Assembly (NCBI GenBank): GCA_045628125.1
Contig: JAZQPA010000146.1
Span: 1-23,835 of the forward strand
Source: Minthousia sp045628125
Lineage (GTDB): Bacteria > Bacteroidota > Bacteroidia > Bacteroidales > Bacteroidaceae
DNA: 23,835 nucleotides
Direction of reading: 5' to 3'
Shown here one piece after another: positions 21,604 to 23,835 of the stretch (the first letter of the stretch is position 1; each line of letters opens with the position of its first letter). Position numbers and translations under genes: made by a program. Below the pieces are notes generated by a model. That model searched no databases and was not told where the DNA came from. It was given only the letters and a program-made list of their open reading frames with translations.

Positions 21604-23835
21604 ATGAAAATGCAAAACAAACCAATTGTACTGGTTTTCGCGACTTTGCTGACCTTGGTTTGCTTGTTCTATCTGTCATTCTCATTCGTAACCCGTTCTT
21701 ACGAGAACCGTGCTGCTGAAATGGGTGACTCATTGGGCACAGCTTATCTGGATTCGTTGGCTAATGAAAAAGTCTATCTGGGAACCTACACATTGAGACA
21801 GTGCCAGGAGAATCAGATTGGTCTGGGTCTGGACTTGAAGGGTGGTATGAACGTCATCCTGGAAGTTTCTGTACCAGATGTTGTGAAGTCTCTGGCAGAC
21901 AACAACACTAACGAGGCTTTTGAGAAGGCTATCGCTCAGGCTTCAAAGGAGACCGCAGAAGGTGGTGATTTCATCAGTGAGTTCGTTAGAGCTTATAAGG
22001 CAAATGGTGGAAACAAGTTAGCTGAGATTTTTGCAACTCAGAAGCTGAAGGGTCGTGTAAATACTAACAGTACTGACTCAGAAGTTGAAAGTGTATTGCG
22101 CGGATCTGTTGATGATGCCATCGACAACTCATTCAACATCCTGCGTACCCGTATCGATGGTCTGGGTGTTGTTCAGCCAAATATTCAGAAGTTGGAGAGC
22201 TCTTTAGGCCGTATCATGGTGGAAATGCCAGGTATCAAGGATCCAGCTCGTGTCCGTAAGTTGCTGCAGGGTTCTGCAAACCTGGAGTTCTGGGAGACTT
22301 ATGATTCTTCTGATGCTATTCCTTATCTTCAGCAGTTGGCTAGCCAGTTGATCGCAAATTCTTCAATGACTCAGCAGGAGGAGACTCCAGCAGAGGAAGA
22401 GGTTGCAGCAGCTGATTCTACTTCTGCTGCTGAAGCTTTGGCAAGCCTGAAGGGTGAGGAGAAGAAGGCTGCTCCAGCTGAGGCAATTGCTAATCCACTG
22501 CCAATGCAGTTCGGTGGTAGCGGTTGCGTTGTAGGTATTGCTCACTATCGTGATACCGCTACAGTAAACCGTGCTCTTGCTTCTCAGGAGGCTAAGACCA
22601 TCATCCCTAAGGACATGAGTCTGAAATGGGGCGTTAAGGCTTTCGATCAGAAGGGACAGTATTTTGAGCTTTATGCTATCAAGGTTACCTCTCGTACCGG
22701 TAAGGCTCCTCTGGAAGGTGATGTGATCACCGAGGCTAAGGACGATTTTGAGCGTGGTTTCGGTAACCGTCCTATCGTAAGTATGAGCATGAACTCTGAG
22801 GGTGCTCGTCTGTGGGCTAACCTGACCAAGAATAACATCGGTCATGCAGTTGCTATCGTTTTGGATAACTATGTATATAGTGCTCCTAACGTGCAGACAG
22901 AGATTACTGGTGGTAACTCACAGATTAGCGGTAACTTTACTGCTGAGGATACCAAGGACTTGGCAAACGTATTGAAGTCTGGTCGTATGCCAGCTCCTGC
23001 TAAGATTGTTCAGGAAGATATCGTTGGTCCTTCTTTGGGTCAGGAGTCAATTAATCAGGGTATCATGTCATTCATCGTTGCATTCATCCTGCTGATGATT
23101 TACATGTGCGCTATGTATGGTGTAATTCCTGGTATGGTTGCAAACTGTGCTCTGATTGTTAACTTCTTCTTTACTCTGGGTATTCTGACCAGCTTCCAGG
23201 CTGCATTGACCATGAGTGGTATTGCCGGTATGGTATTGTCACTGGGTATGGCTGTGGATGCTAACGTGTTGATTTACGAGCGTACCAAGGAGGAGTTGTC
23301 AAATGCTAAACCATTGAACGAGGCTATTGGTTTGGGTTACAGCAATGCGTTGAGTGCAATTTTCGACTCAAACTTGACTTCTATCATCACTGGTATCATC
23401 TTGTTCTACTTCGGTACAGGTCCTATCCGTGGTTTCGCTACCACTCTGATTGTGGGTATCATCTGCTCATTCTTCACTGCAGTATTCCTGACCCGTATCG
23501 TTTACGAGCACTTTATATATAAGGATAAGTGGCAGAACCTGACCTTCGTAACTGGTTTGTCTAAGAACCTAATGAAGGGTACCAACTTCAACTTCATGGG
23601 TAATGCTAAGAAGTCATTCACAATCTTCGGTGCATTGTTGGTGATTGCATTCGGTTCATTGGCTATCCGTGGTTTGAGTAAGTCTATCGACTTTACCGGT
23701 GGTCGTAACATGGTTGTTCAGTTCGAGAATACTGTATCTCCTGAGGAGGTTCGTGCTCTGCTGAATGCTAAGATCGATGCTTTGTCTCAGGAGAGCGGTG
23801 AGGCTGTTTCATTGTCATGTATCGCTTTGGGTAAT
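21604..23835 (+). CDS. secDF: Fused protein translocase SecDF, partial (C-terminus beyond window end)
   Basis: SecD and SecF pull exported proteins across the inner membrane using the proton gradient. The frame opens at ATG 21604 and is still open at the window end after 744 codons. The SecD half has an N-terminal helix (about 6-28), the signature L-G-L-D-L-K-G-G at 74-81, and a periplasmic P1 region interrupted at about 254-298 by a low-complexity Glu/Ala/Lys insert. Its membrane block starts near 490 and includes A-V-D-A-N-V-L-I-Y-E at 550-559, whose Asp takes part in proton movement. The SecF half begins near 669 and shows D-F-T-G-G at 696-700. A fused gene is normal in Bacteroidetes. Codon use is strongly biased (CTG, GGT, CGT), suggesting high expression. 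Confidence 0.95.
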   Translation, partial: MKMQNKPIVLVFATLLTLVCLFYLSFSFVTRSYENRAAEMGDSLGTAYLDSLANEKVYLGTYTLRQCQENQIGLGLDLKGGMNVILEVSVPDVVKSLADNNTNEAFEKAIAQASKETAEGGDFISEFVRAYKANGGNKLAEIFATQKLKGRVNTNSTDSEVESVLRGSVDDAIDNSFNILRTRIDGLGVVQPNIQKLESSLGRIMVEMPGIKDPARVRKLLQGSANLEFWETYDSSDAIPYLQQLASQLIANSSMTQQEETPAEEEVAAADSTSAAEALASLKGEEKKAAPAEAIANPLPMQFGGSGCVVGIAHYRDTATVNRALASQEAKTIIPKDMSLKWGVKAFDQKGQYFELYAIKVTSRTGKAPLEGDVITEAKDDFERGFGNRPIVSMSMNSEGARLWANLTKNNIGHAVAIVLDNYVYSAPNVQTEITGGNSQISGNFTAEDTKDLANVLKSGRMPAPAKIVQEDIVGPSLGQESINQGIMSFIVAFILLMIYMCAMYGVIPGMVANCALIVNFFFTLGILTSFQAALTMSGIAGMVLSLGMAVDANVLIYERTKEELSNAKPLNEAIGLGYSNALSAIFDSNLTSIITGIILFYFGTGPIRGFATTLIVGIICSFFTAVFLTRIVYEHFIYKDKWQNLTFVTGLSKNLMKGTNFNFMGNAKKSFTIFGALLVIAFGSLAIRGLSKSIDFTGGRNMVVQFENTVSPEEVRALLNAKIDALSQESGEAVSLSCIALGN

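Noticed and set aside
21485..22845. Minus-strand open frames of 82 and 160 codons across the secDF start and P1 region
   Set aside because: They are antisense to strongly codon-biased secDF and have no promoter or recognisable product.

Overview
The window looks like core chromosome of a Bacteroidales bacterium (Bacteroides/Prevotella type). Most transcription units start with the Bacteroidetes promoter form TTTG, an 18-21 nt spacer, then TAnnTTTG. Shine-Dalgarno sites are weak or absent. SecD and SecF are fused, lipoprotein signals are followed by Ser/acidic residues, and typical families occur (DUF4271, viroplasmin-type RNase H, rhomboid with a C-terminal tail, succinate-type CoA-transferase). 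I cannot fix the genus. I see no phage, insertion sequence or CRISPR array.

Layout. 1-1621, minus: a lipoprotein cut by the window start, then the tyrosine recombinase XerD. 1691-3431, plus: a tightly overlapped operon of aroQ (shikimate pathway), a SAM-dependent O-methyltransferase and trmO (tRNA modification), starting from a promoter that interlocks with that of xerD. 3432-5388, minus: a pectate-lyase-like secreted protein whose start overlaps the end of rmlA (dTDP-glucose synthesis). 5454-5626, minus: tRNA-Gln with its own promoter and terminator. 5638-6930, minus: tyrS. 7015-11093, minus: a compact operon metK, DUF4271 membrane protein, hemD-like, rnpA, yidD and a short TatD-like protein. 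A pseudoknot in front of metK matches the SAM-II riboswitch.

11370-13889, plus: a large GH9 lipoprotein, closed by a two-way terminator shared with the oppositely oriented acetate/succinate CoA-transferase (13948-15444, minus). 15564-19878, minus: argS, RNase H with viroplasmin domain and an LtaS-like membrane sulfatase-fold enzyme, read in the order argS first. 20006-20278, minus: an HU protein. 20456-21295, plus: a rhomboid protease, followed by a degenerate 23-bp tandem repeat. 21604 to the end, plus: secDF, cut by the window end.

How it fits together: most genes serve translation (tRNA-Gln, tyrS, argS, rnpA, trmO), membrane protein biogenesis (yidD, secDF, rhomboid) or one-carbon/SAM supply (metK feeding the methyltransferases). 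I found no new multi-gene defence or mobile system. The most interesting points are regulatory: the SAM-II-like element at metK, the 23-bp repeat with two competing hairpins before secDF, and the interlocked xerD/aroQ promoters. The pectate-lyase-like protein, which seems to have lost its family's active-site motifs, is the most interesting protein.
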